A stretch of DNA of 64,000 bases from Leptolinea tardivitalis (GCF_001050275.1 NZ_BBYA01000010.1:434001-498000); one strand, 5' to 3'; shown: positions 17,134 to 26,064, counted from the stretch's first letter. A program made the numbers and translations. The notes: a model not told the origin generated them from the sequence alone.

Positions 17134-17920
17134 CCTGCCTTTCCGCATCGGAACCACATCCTATATCATTCCAGATGATATTCTGCCCAATGCCCATTAC
17201 CTGGCCGGAAAGGTACAGGATATTCAACTGGTCTTGTTTGAACTGGACAGCGATCAATGCAATATTCCGAATGCCAGTCAGGTGGCGGAGTTAAATCAAC
17301 TGGCCTTGAAATTCGATCTGACATATACCGTTCACCTGCCGTTGGACCTTCGCCTGGCAGCCAATCCGGGTGAAGCCTCCATTTCTCTGCAAAAAGCCCG
17401 GCGGGTCATTGAAGCTACACGCGATCTTTCACCTCAGGCGTATATCGTTCATATGGATGGCAAAGAAGAACGATCCAGCGGAGATATAAAAATACTGAAA
17501 GCGTGGCGCGAACAGGCAGTTGCCTCATTACAACAGACGGCCGGATTCCTTGAAGGAAACATCAAAAAACTGGCTGTGGAAAATCTGGAAGGGTATCCAG
17601 TTGATTTTAACGACAGCGTGATTTGCCAGTCTGGCTGCTCCCGCTGCATCGATATCGGCCACCTTTGGCTGGACGGGCAGGATCCATTGAAATTCTTTCC
17701 CGGCCGCATAGATCAGACCAGCGTGATGCATATTCACGGGATACAGGAACGCGATCACAAATCATTAATGCACATTCCAAAGGAAAACCTGGATACAGTG
17801 TTCCGCAGTTTGTTGGAAAACAATTTCACGGGTGTTGTAACACTGGAAGTTTTTTCTGAGGATGACCTGCGCACCTCTTTGCAGGCCATTACAGATTCGA
17901 TCCAACGAATCAGGGGATAA
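17114..17920 (+). CDS. cbiR: probable cobamide-remodelling phosphodiesterase CbiR
   Basis: A 268-residue TIM-barrel protein of the AP-endonuclease-2/sugar-phosphate-isomerase superfamily (RIGTTSYIIPDDILPNAHYLAG near the start; metal-ligand positions in VHLPLD, VHMDG, LAVENLEGYP, CIDIGHLWLDG and HIHGI). It lies between cobS and cobU under a cobalamin riboswitch. From memory this family and context match CbiR, described in Akkermansia, which cleaves the phosphoribosyl bond of cobamides so the corrinoid can be rebuilt with another base. The superfamily call is firm; the CbiR call rests on sequence style and context. Confidence 0.8.
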   Translation: MPLYPADLPFRIGTTSYIIPDDILPNAHYLAGKVQDIQLVLFELDSDQCNIPNASQVAELNQLALKFDLTYTVHLPLDLRLAANPGEASISLQKARRVIEATRDLSPQAYIVHMDGKEERSSGDIKILKAWREQAVASLQQTAGFLEGNIKKLAVENLEGYPVDFNDSVICQSGCSRCIDIGHLWLDGQDPLKFFPGRIDQTSVMHIHGIQERDHKSLMHIPKENLDTVFRSLLENNFTGVVTLEVFSEDDLRTSLQAITDSIQRIRG

Positions 17921-17926
17921 CCGGGC

Positions 17927-18469
17927 ATGGCGGAAAAAGTCATCTTTATTCTGGGTGGCGCCCGCAGCGGGAAGAGCCTGTATGCTCAACAGCGGGCACA
18001 AAAAATGGGAAGTCATGTCCTTTACATAGCCACTGCCCGGGTGCAGGATGATGAAATGGAGCGCCGTGTAGCCGCACACCGTGCTGCCCGCCCTTCTGGC
18101 TGGCAGACACTGGAAGCTTCAGATCACCTGTATACCAGCCTGCAAAACCTGCCAACATATTATGATGCCATCCTTCTCGATTGCGTTACCCTGTTGCTGG
18201 GCTGGTCTTTTGCCACTCTTTCAGAAGATTCCGGTGAAGAGGCACTCACCCGATCTGCAGAAGCCGTGTTAGATGATCTTGTTAAAGGTATTCACACTCG
18301 CCCGGAACCCTGGATACTGGTCAGCAATGAGGTTGGGCTTGGTATAGTGCCAGATACCTTGATGGGGCGGGTCTTCCGGGATGTTCAGGGGCGCGCCAAC
18401 CAGAAACTGGCTGCTCTGGCGGATGAAGTGTATTTCATGGCCGCCGGTATTCCCATGAAGATCAAATAG
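17927..18469 (+). CDS. cobU: adenosylcobinamide kinase / adenosylcobinamide-phosphate guanylyltransferase
   Basis: Phosphorylates adenosylcobinamide and then attaches GMP, providing the substrate for CobS. The P-loop GGARSGKS is at residues 10-17, the guanylylated-histidine region reads RRVAAHRAARPSGWQTLEA, and LVSNEVGLGIVPDTLMGRVFRDVQGRANQ is the family C-terminal signature. Length 180 is standard. It ends the operon. No cobC phosphatase or corrin-ring genes are in the window, which points to salvage rather than full synthesis. Confidence 0.96.
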   Translation: MAEKVIFILGGARSGKSLYAQQRAQKMGSHVLYIATARVQDDEMERRVAAHRAARPSGWQTLEASDHLYTSLQNLPTYYDAILLDCVTLLLGWSFATLSEDSGEEALTRSAEAVLDDLVKGIHTRPEPWILVSNEVGLGIVPDTLMGRVFRDVQGRANQKLAALADEVYFMAAGIPMKIK

Positions 18470-18516
18470 TTAAAGATAAAAAAATTATAAGAGTTTATCA
18501 ATTATGAGATTTTCTA

Positions 18517-18545
18517 TTGATTTTTATACAATCGAGTGCTATATT
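18517..18545 (+). promoter_or_regulatory. promoter of the FmdB gene
   Basis: TTGATT (18517-18522), a 17-base spacer and TATATT (18540-18545), 46 bases before the start codon. Confidence 0.55.
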
Positions 18546-18591
18546 CACTAGTTGAATAAGAATTGTCCTCAGTTTGATTGGAGGTTTTGCT

Positions 18592-18897
18592 ATGCCAGTA
18601 TATACCTATCGGTGTGAAAGTTGCGGAGTTCAATTTGAGAAGACGCAGAAATTCAGCGATTCCCCGCTGACACGCTGCCCGGAATGCGGGAAGAAGGAAT
18701 TACGCAAAGTGTACACTCCGGTTGGAATAGTCTTCAAAGGTTCCGGATTTTATGCTACCGATCACCGCTCACCATCCGGCCAGACCCGGTCGGGCAGTTC
18801 CCACAGTGAAGAAAAATCTACTGCATCAGAATCAAAAACAGTAGAAGCAGCTTCTTCCAAGCCGGCAGAGACGCCGGCACCTGCCAAAACAAAGTGA
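18592..18897 (+). CDS. FmdB family zinc ribbon protein
   Basis: A 101-residue protein starting MPVYTYRCESCGVQFE with two CxxC knuckles (CESC, CPEC) forming a zinc ribbon, then RKVYTPVGIVFKGSGFYATD, the family signature, and a Ser/Ala/Glu/Pro-rich tail. The role of the FmdB family is not established; it was named from a formamidase gene cluster. The start is the ATG with GGAGG 9 bases upstream. It has its own promoter and terminator. Confidence 0.9.
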   Translation: MPVYTYRCESCGVQFEKTQKFSDSPLTRCPECGKKELRKVYTPVGIVFKGSGFYATDHRSPSGQTRSGSSHSEEKSTASESKTVEAASSKPAETPAPAKTK

Positions 18898-18915
18898 ACT
18901 GTTTGTCAACCAAAC

Positions 18916-18943
18916 AACGGGAGCGAACGCTCCCGTTTTCTTT
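18916..18943 (+). terminator. intrinsic terminator after the FmdB gene
   Basis: AACGGGAGCG (18916-18925) pairs with CGCTCCCGTT (18928-18937), followed by TTCTTT. Confidence 0.85.
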
Positions 18944-18992
18944 AAATTGCCCTGTTGAGAATGGTACAATTTAACCTCTTTGGAGGATATAA

Positions 18993-19124
18993 ATGTCAGG
19001 CAAAAACCAAACACAATCAGCCCCCAACAATGAACAGCGCAGGCGTAGAACACAACAGATTGTCTTCAATCTTCTGGCCATAATTGTGATTCTTTCATGG
19101 ATCATTTCGCTTGTGGCACATTAA
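18993..19124 (+). CDS. small single-helix membrane protein
   Basis: A 43-residue ORF with GGAGG 6 bases before the ATG. A polar, Arg-rich N terminus (NEQRRRRTQQ) is followed by one strongly hydrophobic helix (IVFNLLAIIVILSWIISLVAH) running to the stop, so the N terminus should stay in the cytoplasm. It is too short for a confident family call but the ribosome site and composition support it. It lies 58 bases before the flippase-like gene. Confidence 0.55.
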   Translation: MSGKNQTQSAPNNEQRRRRTQQIVFNLLAIIVILSWIISLVAH

Positions 19125-19182
19125 TATTTATGAGATATAACCGGTTTACTCCATCTTCCTGTGAAACAAACTGGGAGATGCT

Positions 19183-20196
19183 ATGAAACGCTGGCAGTTC
19201 TGGCTCGGACTGGTCATCAGTATTGTGTTTCTATATCTGGCTCTGCGCGGCCTGCACCTCGAACAGGTGTGGGGAACCATGCAAACAGCCAACTACTGGT
19301 GGCTGATTCCGGGTATTCTGGTGTATTTCATGGGCGTTTGGGTGCGAGCCTGGCGCTGGCATTATCTGCTCAGGCCGTTGAAGCCTATATCCACCCGAAA
19401 AATGTTCCCCATCGTCACCATCGGGTATATGGGCAATAATATCTACCCCGCCCGCGCCGGAGAAGTTTTGCGGGCGATTGTTTTGAAAAACCATGAAGGT
19501 GTGCCTATTTCTGCGTCTCTGGCCACCATTTTCATTGAACGGGTTTTTGACGGCGTGGTCATGCTGGGATTTGTGTTTCTCAACTTGCCGGAACTGGCCA
19601 GGCTGAACAGCGATTCGGGATTTATCGGCAGCATCCAGAATCTCTCCATCTGGGGTGCGGTGGCTTTTATAGGCGCACTGGTTGTATTTCTGCTGGCGGC
19701 TGCTTTTCCAGCTGCCAGTGAGAAGATTATTGAACGGGTGTTTATCCGTTTCCTGCCTGAGAGATTCCGTGAGAAAGTACTGGGTATTACCCGTAAATTT
19801 CTGGATGGGTTGGAATCTCTTCGAAGTCCGCGCGAAGCTTTGATGGTCTTTTTCACATCCGTGATCATCTGGCTGTTTGAAACCGGAAAATACTGGTTTG
19901 TGATGCACGCCTTTCCCTTTCAGGTCAACTTCTTTGCACTCATGCTGATGAACGGGATTGTAAATCTATCCACCACACTACCTTCAGCGCCTGGATACGT
20001 GGGTACCTTTGACGCACCGGGTATTGCACTTCTCTCTGCCTACGGTGTGCCTGGTGAAATTGCTGCCGGATATACCCTTGTATTACATGTAGCTCTCTGG
20101 CTTCCCATTACCGCCCTGGGTGCCTATTATTTTGCCCGTGAGGGACTGAAATGGGGCGTCAAACCCGATCTTACTGAACCGGAGCTCTCTGAATGA
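19183..20196 (+). CDS. flippase-like / lysylphosphatidylglycerol synthase membrane-domain protein
   Basis: A 337-residue protein of the UPF0104 / MprF membrane-domain family with about eight helices. Family patterns are RAWRWHYLLRPLK, GYMGNNIYPARAGEVLRAIVL, IFIERVFDGVVML and the late LPSAPGYVGTFDAPGIALL. It lacks the soluble aminoacyltransferase domain of MprF. Relatives move or modify lipid-linked molecules, but the substrate here is unknown. Its stop overlaps the start of the FAD oxidoreductase (ATGA), suggesting joint function in lipid or glycan metabolism. Confidence 0.88.
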   Translation: MKRWQFWLGLVISIVFLYLALRGLHLEQVWGTMQTANYWWLIPGILVYFMGVWVRAWRWHYLLRPLKPISTRKMFPIVTIGYMGNNIYPARAGEVLRAIVLKNHEGVPISASLATIFIERVFDGVVMLGFVFLNLPELARLNSDSGFIGSIQNLSIWGAVAFIGALVVFLLAAAFPAASEKIIERVFIRFLPERFREKVLGITRKFLDGLESLRSPREALMVFFTSVIIWLFETGKYWFVMHAFPFQVNFFALMLMNGIVNLSTTLPSAPGYVGTFDAPGIALLSAYGVPGEIAAGYTLVLHVALWLPITALGAYYFAREGLKWGVKPDLTEPELSE

Positions 20197-21494
20197 AAAT
20201 CGCCATTGTGGGTTGTGGTCTGGCTGGCATGTCAGCTGCCTATGATCTGGTTAATGCCGGACATCAGGTGGATATTTTTGAATCAACAGATTATCCGGGT
20301 GGTCTGGCCGGTGGCTTTAAGGAACCTGAATGGACCTGGTCTCTTGAAAAGTTTTATCACCACTGGTTCTTATCAGACAGTCAGATGCTGGGACTGATCG
20401 AAGAGCTGGGTTTAAAAGATCATCTGGTTATCCGTCAGCCCAAGACTGTGATGTACCACAAGGGGCAGTTTTATCCTTTTGATTCTATTCCGGCGGCCAT
20501 TCTCTACCCTGGTCTCGGCTGGGGAATCAATAAAATCCGGTTTGGCCTGGCCACACTGTACATCCGGCTGACCCGCAACTGGAAACCGATGGAACATGTC
20601 ACCGTTGATACATGGATGCGTAAATGGGCGGGAGAAACTGCCTACAACCAGATGTGGCTGCCCATGCTGGATGGAAAATTCGGTGAACACTATGCCCGTC
20701 AGGTCAACATGGCCTGGATGTGGGCACGTCTACACAGCCGTACCACCAAACTGGCCACCTTTGAAGGCGGCTTCCAGGCTTTCGCAGATGCTTTTGCTGC
20801 TGAATTGCAGAAACGCGGCGTCACCATCCACTACAAGACCGGAGTGGATCAGATTCACCAAAATGATGATGGAAAAATAACGGTTGCAACAAAAGGCAGT
20901 GAGCAAAATTTTGATCGCTGCCTGGTAACGGTGTCACCCGCTCTGATGGCACACATGGCGCCAGATTTGCCGTCTGATTACCTGCAGGGATTGTTGAATC
21001 TCAAAAGCCTCGGTGCTGTGGTAATGGTTCTGGCCATTAAGCACCGTTTATCAGATAAGGGATATTACTGGTTCAACCTGCCGAAGGCGGCCGGTTTTCC
21101 TTTTCTGGCACTGGTGGAGCATACCAATTTCCTGCCGAAAGAATACTACGGCGGCGATCACCTTCTTTACTGCGGCGATTACCTGGAAACCGATCACGAA
21201 TATTTCAAATTAACCCAGGAAGAATTATTGGAGCGGTTTTTACCTGCCTTGCAGCGTATCAACCCTGAGTTTAAGCCAGACTGGGTTCGTAAAACCTGGC
21301 TGTTCAAAACGAATTATGCCCAGCCGGTGCCTTTGGTGGATCACTCCAGGAATATTCCAGATATCCGAACACCTATGGCCGGTCTTTATTTTGCCAGCAT
21401 GAGTCAGGTGTACCCGTGGGATCGCGGGACGAATTTCGCCGTCGAGATCGGCCGCAAAGCTGCCCGCATGATCCTGACGGACTCTCAAAAATGA
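20193..21494 (+). CDS. NAD(P)/FAD-dependent oxidoreductase
   Basis: A 433-residue flavoprotein of the protoporphyrinogen-oxidase / amine-oxidase type. The dinucleotide fold GCGLAGMSAAYDLVNAGHQVDIFES starts at residue 7, followed by PGGLAGGF; the C terminus has the second FAD contact GLYFASMSQVYPWDRGTNFAVEIGRKAA. The middle (MLDGKFGEHYARQVNMAWMWARL) resembles UDP-galactopyranose-mutase-like or carotenoid-desaturase-like enzymes. Substrate unknown. It is coupled to the flippase-like gene upstream. Confidence 0.85.
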   Translation: MKIAIVGCGLAGMSAAYDLVNAGHQVDIFESTDYPGGLAGGFKEPEWTWSLEKFYHHWFLSDSQMLGLIEELGLKDHLVIRQPKTVMYHKGQFYPFDSIPAAILYPGLGWGINKIRFGLATLYIRLTRNWKPMEHVTVDTWMRKWAGETAYNQMWLPMLDGKFGEHYARQVNMAWMWARLHSRTTKLATFEGGFQAFADAFAAELQKRGVTIHYKTGVDQIHQNDDGKITVATKGSEQNFDRCLVTVSPALMAHMAPDLPSDYLQGLLNLKSLGAVVMVLAIKHRLSDKGYYWFNLPKAAGFPFLALVEHTNFLPKEYYGGDHLLYCGDYLETDHEYFKLTQEELLERFLPALQRINPEFKPDWVRKTWLFKTNYAQPVPLVDHSRNIPDIRTPMAGLYFASMSQVYPWDRGTNFAVEIGRKAARMILTDSQK

Positions 21495-21744
21495 ATCGCG
21501 GACTCAGGGGCGATTCGGATTTCTTCTAGTAATAATTCTTTTTCCATACCCCCCAATTAAGGGGGAAAGAATCGATTTTAGGGCACAAACCCCTATATAC
21601 GGGATTTTATTTTGAGTTGAAAACCAATACTTGGCACGAACACCTATTCGAACCAGAAATCTTAAAGATTGACATCTGTCATTTTCTTTAAGATTAATAA
21701 CCTTAAAGTTTCAGGTTTTTTTAGGCTTCCGTAGTCGAATCACC

Positions 21745-21773
21745 TTGTTTGACCCATCCCTTTTTGTTAGAAT
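21745..21773 (+). promoter_or_regulatory. dnaA promoter
   Basis: TTGTTT (21745-21750), a 17-base spacer and TAGAAT (21768-21773). Transcription would start near 21780, giving a leader of about 160 nt that holds nested inverted repeats. Confidence 0.55.
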
Positions 21774-21820
21774 TTGGAAGTGAATTAGAGGGGAACGCCC
21801 CCAGGCAACTTCACTCCTTA

Positions 21821-21898
21821 TATCCGAATAAGTAAATAGAAGTGGTAATTTCCCATTGCATTGCAGTGGGATTTATTAACACTGCTATATTTCGGATA
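21821..21898. repeat. nested inverted repeats in the dnaA leader
   Basis: TATCCGAA (21821-21828) and TTCGGATA (21891-21898) are perfect inverted copies. Inside them TCCCATTGCA (21851-21860) faces TGCAGTGGGA with one mismatch. The rest of the 440-base gap before dnaA is AT-rich and has no perfect TTATCCACA box, so I do not call a replication origin. Confidence 0.6.
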
Positions 21899-21938
21899 CG
21901 CAATACACAGCAAGAATCTTTGATCGGAGGCCCAGTTG

Positions 21939-23294
21939 ATGATGAACCCACAATCTGCATGGCAGGCGGCGCTTGGACAACTTCAAATGGAAATGCCCAA
22001 AGCCAACTTTGACACCTGGGTACGCAGCACCGAACTGATTAACTATGAAAAGAATACATTCACTGTAGGTGTGCAAAATGCCTATGCCCGTGACTGGCTC
22101 GATACCCGCCTCACCAGCACAGTCTCTCGTATTCTTACCGGTTTGATGGATTCCAGTCAGTCGGTGAACTTTGTCGTCTGGCAGAAGAATATTGAACCGG
22201 CCGTGGATGAAGCTGTCATTGAAAATGAAATTGAAGAAGAGCAGCGTGAAATTGAAGTGCGTACCAATCGCACGTTAAATCCGCGCTACACCTTTGATTC
22301 CTTTGTTGTAGGCGCCAGCAACCGGCTGGCTCATGCTGCCAGCCTGGCCGTGGCAGAGAACCCGGCACGTGCCTATAATCCTCTCTTCCTGTACGGGGGT
22401 GTAGGTCTGGGGAAAACCCACATGCTGCAAGCTATCGGCAATTCGACAAATGCCCGCAATTTGTCGGTGCTTTATGTTTCGTCAGAAGACTTTACCAACG
22501 ACCTGATCAACGCCATTCGCACACACACCACCAACCAGTTCCGCGACCGCTACCGCAAGGCAGATATTTTGCTCATTGACGATATTCAATTCATTGCAGG
22601 TAAAGAATCAACGCAGGAAGAATTCTTCCACACCTTCAACGCCCTTCATGGAGCCAACAAACAGCTTGTAATTTCTTCTGACCGCCCTCCGAAAGCCATG
22701 GTTACCCTCGAAGAACGGCTGCGCTCCCGCTTTGAATGGGGTTTGACGGTGGATATCCAACCGCCTGACCTGGAAACCCGCATGGCGATTTTGCGATCAA
22801 AAGCGGAACGAGCCGGACGCCGGGTGCCCAACGAGATCATCGAAATCATCGCCCGCCAAATCCAATCTAACATACGTGAACTGGAGGGTGCGTTGACGCG
22901 TGTATTGGCTTTCTCCGACTTGAGCGGGATGCCTTTGACCACGCAACTGGTCACTTCTGCCCTGGCCGATATGCTGCCCCAACACAGCTCCATGGAACCA
23001 CGCCAGGTGGTCAACACGGTTGCCCGCGCCTTTGGCGTCACCACCGAGCAAATGCTTGGCCGTGACCGGTCACGCGGCGTGGCACTACCCCGTCAGGTGG
23101 CTATGTACCTGTTGCGCGAAGTCGCCAATGTTTCTCTGCCACAAATCGGGCAGGCTCTTGGCGGTCGAGACCACACCACCGTGATGTATGCCTGTGAAAA
23201 AGTTGCCGACATGATAGAACGTGACGATCATTTTCGACGTCAGGTTGTGCAACTGCGCGACCAGCTGTTTGGTCGAACGCCGATGGCCCTGTAA
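21939..23294 (+). CDS. dnaA: chromosomal replication initiator protein DnaA
   Basis: The AAA+ initiator that opens the replication origin. An N-terminal protein-interaction domain (W.AALGQLQMEMPKANFDTWVRSTE) is followed by a linker, then the ATPase domain from RYTFDSFVVGASN with Walker A LYGGVGLGKTHML and Walker B DILLIDDIQFIAG. The C-terminal DNA-binding domain has the dnaA signature GGRDHTTVMYACEKV. The start is ATG 21939 with GGAGG 8 bases upstream (451 residues). dnaN and recF do not follow, so the classic dnaA-dnaN order is broken here. Confidence 0.98.
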   Translation: MMNPQSAWQAALGQLQMEMPKANFDTWVRSTELINYEKNTFTVGVQNAYARDWLDTRLTSTVSRILTGLMDSSQSVNFVVWQKNIEPAVDEAVIENEIEEEQREIEVRTNRTLNPRYTFDSFVVGASNRLAHAASLAVAENPARAYNPLFLYGGVGLGKTHMLQAIGNSTNARNLSVLYVSSEDFTNDLINAIRTHTTNQFRDRYRKADILLIDDIQFIAGKESTQEEFFHTFNALHGANKQLVISSDRPPKAMVTLEERLRSRFEWGLTVDIQPPDLETRMAILRSKAERAGRRVPNEIIEIIARQIQSNIRELEGALTRVLAFSDLSGMPLTTQLVTSALADMLPQHSSMEPRQVVNTVARAFGVTTEQMLGRDRSRGVALPRQVAMYLLREVANVSLPQIGQALGGRDHTTVMYACEKVADMIERDDHFRRQVVQLRDQLFGRTPMAL

Positions 23295-23318
23295 TTTCAA
23301 TACCGCCTCATCATGACG

Positions 23319-23346
23319 AAAAACCGGAACCAGGTTCCGGTTTTTC
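23319..23346. terminator. intrinsic terminator after dnaA
   Basis: AAAACCGGAACC pairs with GGTTCCGGTTTT around a single-base loop region, followed by TTCTT; the A-rich 5' side could also serve the other strand. Confidence 0.85.
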
Positions 23347-23442
23347 TTATATAGATCCTCAACCTTGATACAGTAAAATAATACAGATAAATCAGAGAAA
23401 TAAACATAGAATACCTAACCTGCCTCAAAATGGAGATAAGGG

Positions 23443-24585
23443 ATGGATACATTATCAAAAGTAGTGCTGATTCGCTGTGAATCATACGATCAGGATGATG
23501 TGAGGAAAGCCGTTTCGCACGGTCTTGATCTTCTGGGTGGTGCCGGTCAATTTGCACGACCGGGTGAGAAAATTATCATCAAACCTAATCTGTTGGTGGG
23601 AGAACCGCCGGATAAATGTATCAGCCCGTACCCGACGGTTTTCAAGGCTGTACTTGAACAATTCAAACAAACCGGGGCACAACTTTCCTTTGGCGACTCA
23701 CCGGCAATAGGCAGCACTCAAGCCGCGGCCCGACAGGCCGGCCTGCTGGCTGCCGCCGATGAGGTGGGGATCCCTGTAGCAGATTTCCAATCAACCCAAA
23801 CCGTGCCCTTCCCGGAAGGGAATCTGATCAAACAATTTACTCTCGCCCGTTCCGTGATGGAAGCGGATGGGCTGATCAGCCTGTGCAAATTAAAAAGCCA
23901 TGCCCTCACCCGCATAACCGGAGCGGTAAAGAACCAGTTTGGTTGCGTTCCAGGTGTTCTTAAAACAGAATTTCATGCTTCATTACCCAATCCAGTTATC
24001 TTCTCTCGGATGCTCGTAGACCTTAACTTGTTGATCAAACCGCGGCTTTTCATTATGGATGGCATTATAGCCATGGAAGGCAACGGGCCGCGTAACGGAA
24101 CACCGCGCCAGATGAACGTGATTCTGATGTCTACAGATCCAATTGCTCTGGATGCCACCGTTTGCCGAATGATTAATCTCGACGAGTCACTGGTTGAAAC
24201 CATCACTTTGGGAGAACAATACAACCTGGGTATTACCCGTGTCGAATATCTGGGGGATCCTTTGGAACAGTTCTATACCCCCGATTTCAATGTCAACCGG
24301 GATAAAACCGGAGCTGCCAATGACAGAATCCCCGCATTTTCGTCCCTGATGCGCAGGTATGTATCGCCTCGGCCGACCATTGATCGAGAAAAATGCACCC
24401 GCTGTGGCAAATGTGAAGAGGTCTGCCCTGCCCACCCTAAAGCTTTGAGCTGGGCAGATGGCCGCAAATCGCCGCCGGTATACGATTACAGTCTTTGCAT
24501 CCGGTGCTATTGTTGCCAGGAATTATGTCCGCATGAAGCCATCTCAGTGAAAACACCATCTCTGGGCCGCCTGATCAGCCGGTAA
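23443..24585 (+). CDS. DUF362 domain protein with C-terminal 2x[4Fe-4S] ferredoxin
   Basis: A 380-residue protein. Residues 1-290 form a DUF362 domain (KIIIKPNLLVGEPPDKCISPYPTV, LKSHALTRITGAVKNQFG, MDGIIAMEGNGPRNGTPR). The C terminus has two ferredoxin motifs: CTRCGKCEEVCPAHP and CIRCYCCQELCPHEA, each able to hold a 4Fe-4S cluster. The function of DUF362 is unsettled; the iron-sulfur tail indicates electron transfer in an anaerobic metabolism. It stands alone between dnaA and argG. Confidence 0.9.
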   Translation: MDTLSKVVLIRCESYDQDDVRKAVSHGLDLLGGAGQFARPGEKIIIKPNLLVGEPPDKCISPYPTVFKAVLEQFKQTGAQLSFGDSPAIGSTQAAARQAGLLAAADEVGIPVADFQSTQTVPFPEGNLIKQFTLARSVMEADGLISLCKLKSHALTRITGAVKNQFGCVPGVLKTEFHASLPNPVIFSRMLVDLNLLIKPRLFIMDGIIAMEGNGPRNGTPRQMNVILMSTDPIALDATVCRMINLDESLVETITLGEQYNLGITRVEYLGDPLEQFYTPDFNVNRDKTGAANDRIPAFSSLMRRYVSPRPTIDREKCTRCGKCEEVCPAHPKALSWADGRKSPPVYDYSLCIRCYCCQELCPHEAISVKTPSLGRLISR

Positions 24586-24600
24586 TGAAAAAGAATTTCC

Positions 24601-24628
24601 TTGACGCTGCGCAATATTACGGTACAAT
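24601..24628 (+). promoter_or_regulatory. promoter of argGH
   Basis: TTGACG (24601-24606), a 16-base spacer and TACAAT (24623-24628). The expected start site is about 24635, at or next to an ATG at 24636. Confidence 0.65.
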
Positions 24629-24635
24629 ACAGCCA

Positions 24636-24698
24636 ATGAAATCTGAATTGCGAGTCCGACGAACCATGTCTCTCCCACATCTCCGGATGGTTGGGTAG
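24636..24698 (+). CDS. candidate arginine-rich leader peptide of argGH
   Basis: A 20-codon ORF beginning [10 protein letters not shown], with arginine at codons 6, 8, 9 and 17 (CGA, CGA, CGA, CGG). It begins at the predicted transcript start, so it would be translated leaderless. Its arginine codons lie in the 5' arm of a long imperfect stem (24653-24665 with 24698-24711). It ends 48 bases before an intrinsic terminator that precedes argG. This is the layout of an amino-acid attenuator. Not experimentally known to me. Confidence 0.45.
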   Translation: MKSELRVRRTMSLPHLRMVG

Positions 24699-24746
24699 GT
24701 TTCGCTGGACTGTTTTACGAAGACCACATCTTCTAACGGTACATTC

Positions 24747-24774
24747 AAACCCCGCCATATCGGCGGGGTTTTTG
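24747..24774 (+). terminator. attenuator terminator before argG
   Basis: AAACCCCGCC (24747-24756) pairs perfectly with GGCGGGGTTT (24762-24771), followed by TTG TTATT. It lies between the argGH promoter and the argG ribosome site, so read-through must be controlled. Confidence 0.85.
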
Positions 24775-24798
24775 TTATTATTTTCTCAGGAGGAACTC

Positions 24799-26055
24799 AT
24801 GAATGCAAAAAAGGAAGTAAAAAAAGTAGTACTGGCATATTCAGGCGGATTGGACACCTCGGTGATCGTTCCCTGGTTGAAAGAAAATTACAATTGCGAA
24901 GTGATTTGCTACTGCGCTGATGTCGGTCAGGCAGAAGAATTGGAAAACCTGGAAGAACGTGCCAAACAGCAGGGCGCCAGCAAAATCATCAAACTTGATT
25001 TGCGCGAGGAATTTTGCAAAGATTACCTCTGGCCGCTGATTAAATCGGGCGCAGTATACGAACGCAAGTATTTACTCGGCACATCCATCGCCCGCCCGCT
25101 GATTGCCAAGAAACAGGTTGAAATCGCCTGGGCAGAAGGTGCTGATGCTGTTGCACACGGCTGTACCGGTAAAGGCAATGACCAGGTCCGTTTCGAACTG
25201 GCATTCACAGCGCTTGATCCCCGCCTCAAAGTGATTGCTCCATGGCGCGAATGGAACATCCAGTCTCGTGAAGACGCCCTGGCTTATCTCGCCGCCCATA
25301 ATCTTCCCGCACCCACCAAGAATCCTTCCTTCTTCAGCCGCGACCGCAACCTGTGGCATATTTCACATGAAGGCGGTAATCTGGAAGATGCCAACAGTGA
25401 ACCGCATGAAGACATGTTTGTGCTCTCAAGTTCTCCTTTTGCCGCACCGGATGAACCAGAAACAGTGGAAATCACTTTCGAACAGGGTGAACCGGTTGCC
25501 CTCAATGGTGTTCCCACTCCACCAGTAAAACTGGTGGAAACCCTTAACGCCCTGGGCGGCAAACATGGCATCGGCCGGATTGACCTGGTGGAAAATCGTC
25601 TGGTAGGCATGAAATCGCGCGGCGTTTACGAAACACCGGGCGGCACAATTCTCATGTTTGCCCACAACGAGCTGGAATCCATCACTCTTGACCGCGAAAC
25701 CATGCATTATAAAGACGTCCTCGCGCACAAATACTCCGAGTTGGTGTACTTTGGCCTGTGGTTTACCCCGTTACGCGAAGCCATGGATGCCTTCTTCCAA
25801 TCCACTCAGAAAGTTGTGACCGGCTCAATCAAAGTAAAATTGTACAAGGGCAATATGATCGTCGCCGGCCGTCAGAGTCCCTACAGCCTGTACCGGGAAG
25901 AGTTTGCCACATTCGGCCATTCTCAGGTGTACGATCACACCGATGCAGCCGGTTTCATCCGCCTGTTTGGGCTTCCGTCCAAAGTGCAGGCCATGATGAA
26001 AGGTCTCGGAGAAGGTATCCCGCCAGTTCCTACTGAAAAAATCATACGCGATTAA
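24799..26055 (+). CDS. argG: argininosuccinate synthase
   Basis: Condenses citrulline and aspartate with ATP in arginine synthesis. The N-type pyrophosphatase P-loop [10 protein letters not shown] is at the start, followed by [32 protein letters not shown] and [14 protein letters not shown], all family signatures. The start is the ATG at 24799 with AGGAGG 6 bases upstream (418 residues), not the upstream in-frame ATG at 24691, which lies in the leader. argH follows after 9 bases. Confidence 0.97.
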   Translation: MNAKKEVKKVVLAYSGGLDTSVIVPWLKENYNCEVICYCADVGQAEELENLEERAKQQGASKIIKLDLREEFCKDYLWPLIKSGAVYERKYLLGTSIARPLIAKKQVEIAWAEGADAVAHGCTGKGNDQVRFELAFTALDPRLKVIAPWREWNIQSREDALAYLAAHNLPAPTKNPSFFSRDRNLWHISHEGGNLEDANSEPHEDMFVLSSSPFAAPDEPETVEITFEQGEPVALNGVPTPPVKLVETLNALGGKHGIGRIDLVENRLVGMKSRGVYETPGGTILMFAHNELESITLDRETMHYKDVLAHKYSELVYFGLWFTPLREAMDAFFQSTQKVVTGSIKVKLYKGNMIVAGRQSPYSLYREEFATFGHSQVYDHTDAAGFIRLFGLPSKVQAMMKGLGEGIPPVPTEKIIRD

Positions 26056-26064
26056 GGAGACATC

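Noticed and set aside
19231-19908. A 225-codon minus-strand ORF opposite the flippase-like gene.
   Set aside because: His/Gln/Asn-rich antisense shadow of a membrane protein.
21540-21935. Replication origin next to dnaA.
   Set aside because: No perfect TTATCCACA boxes and no cluster of near matches; only inverted repeats were seen.
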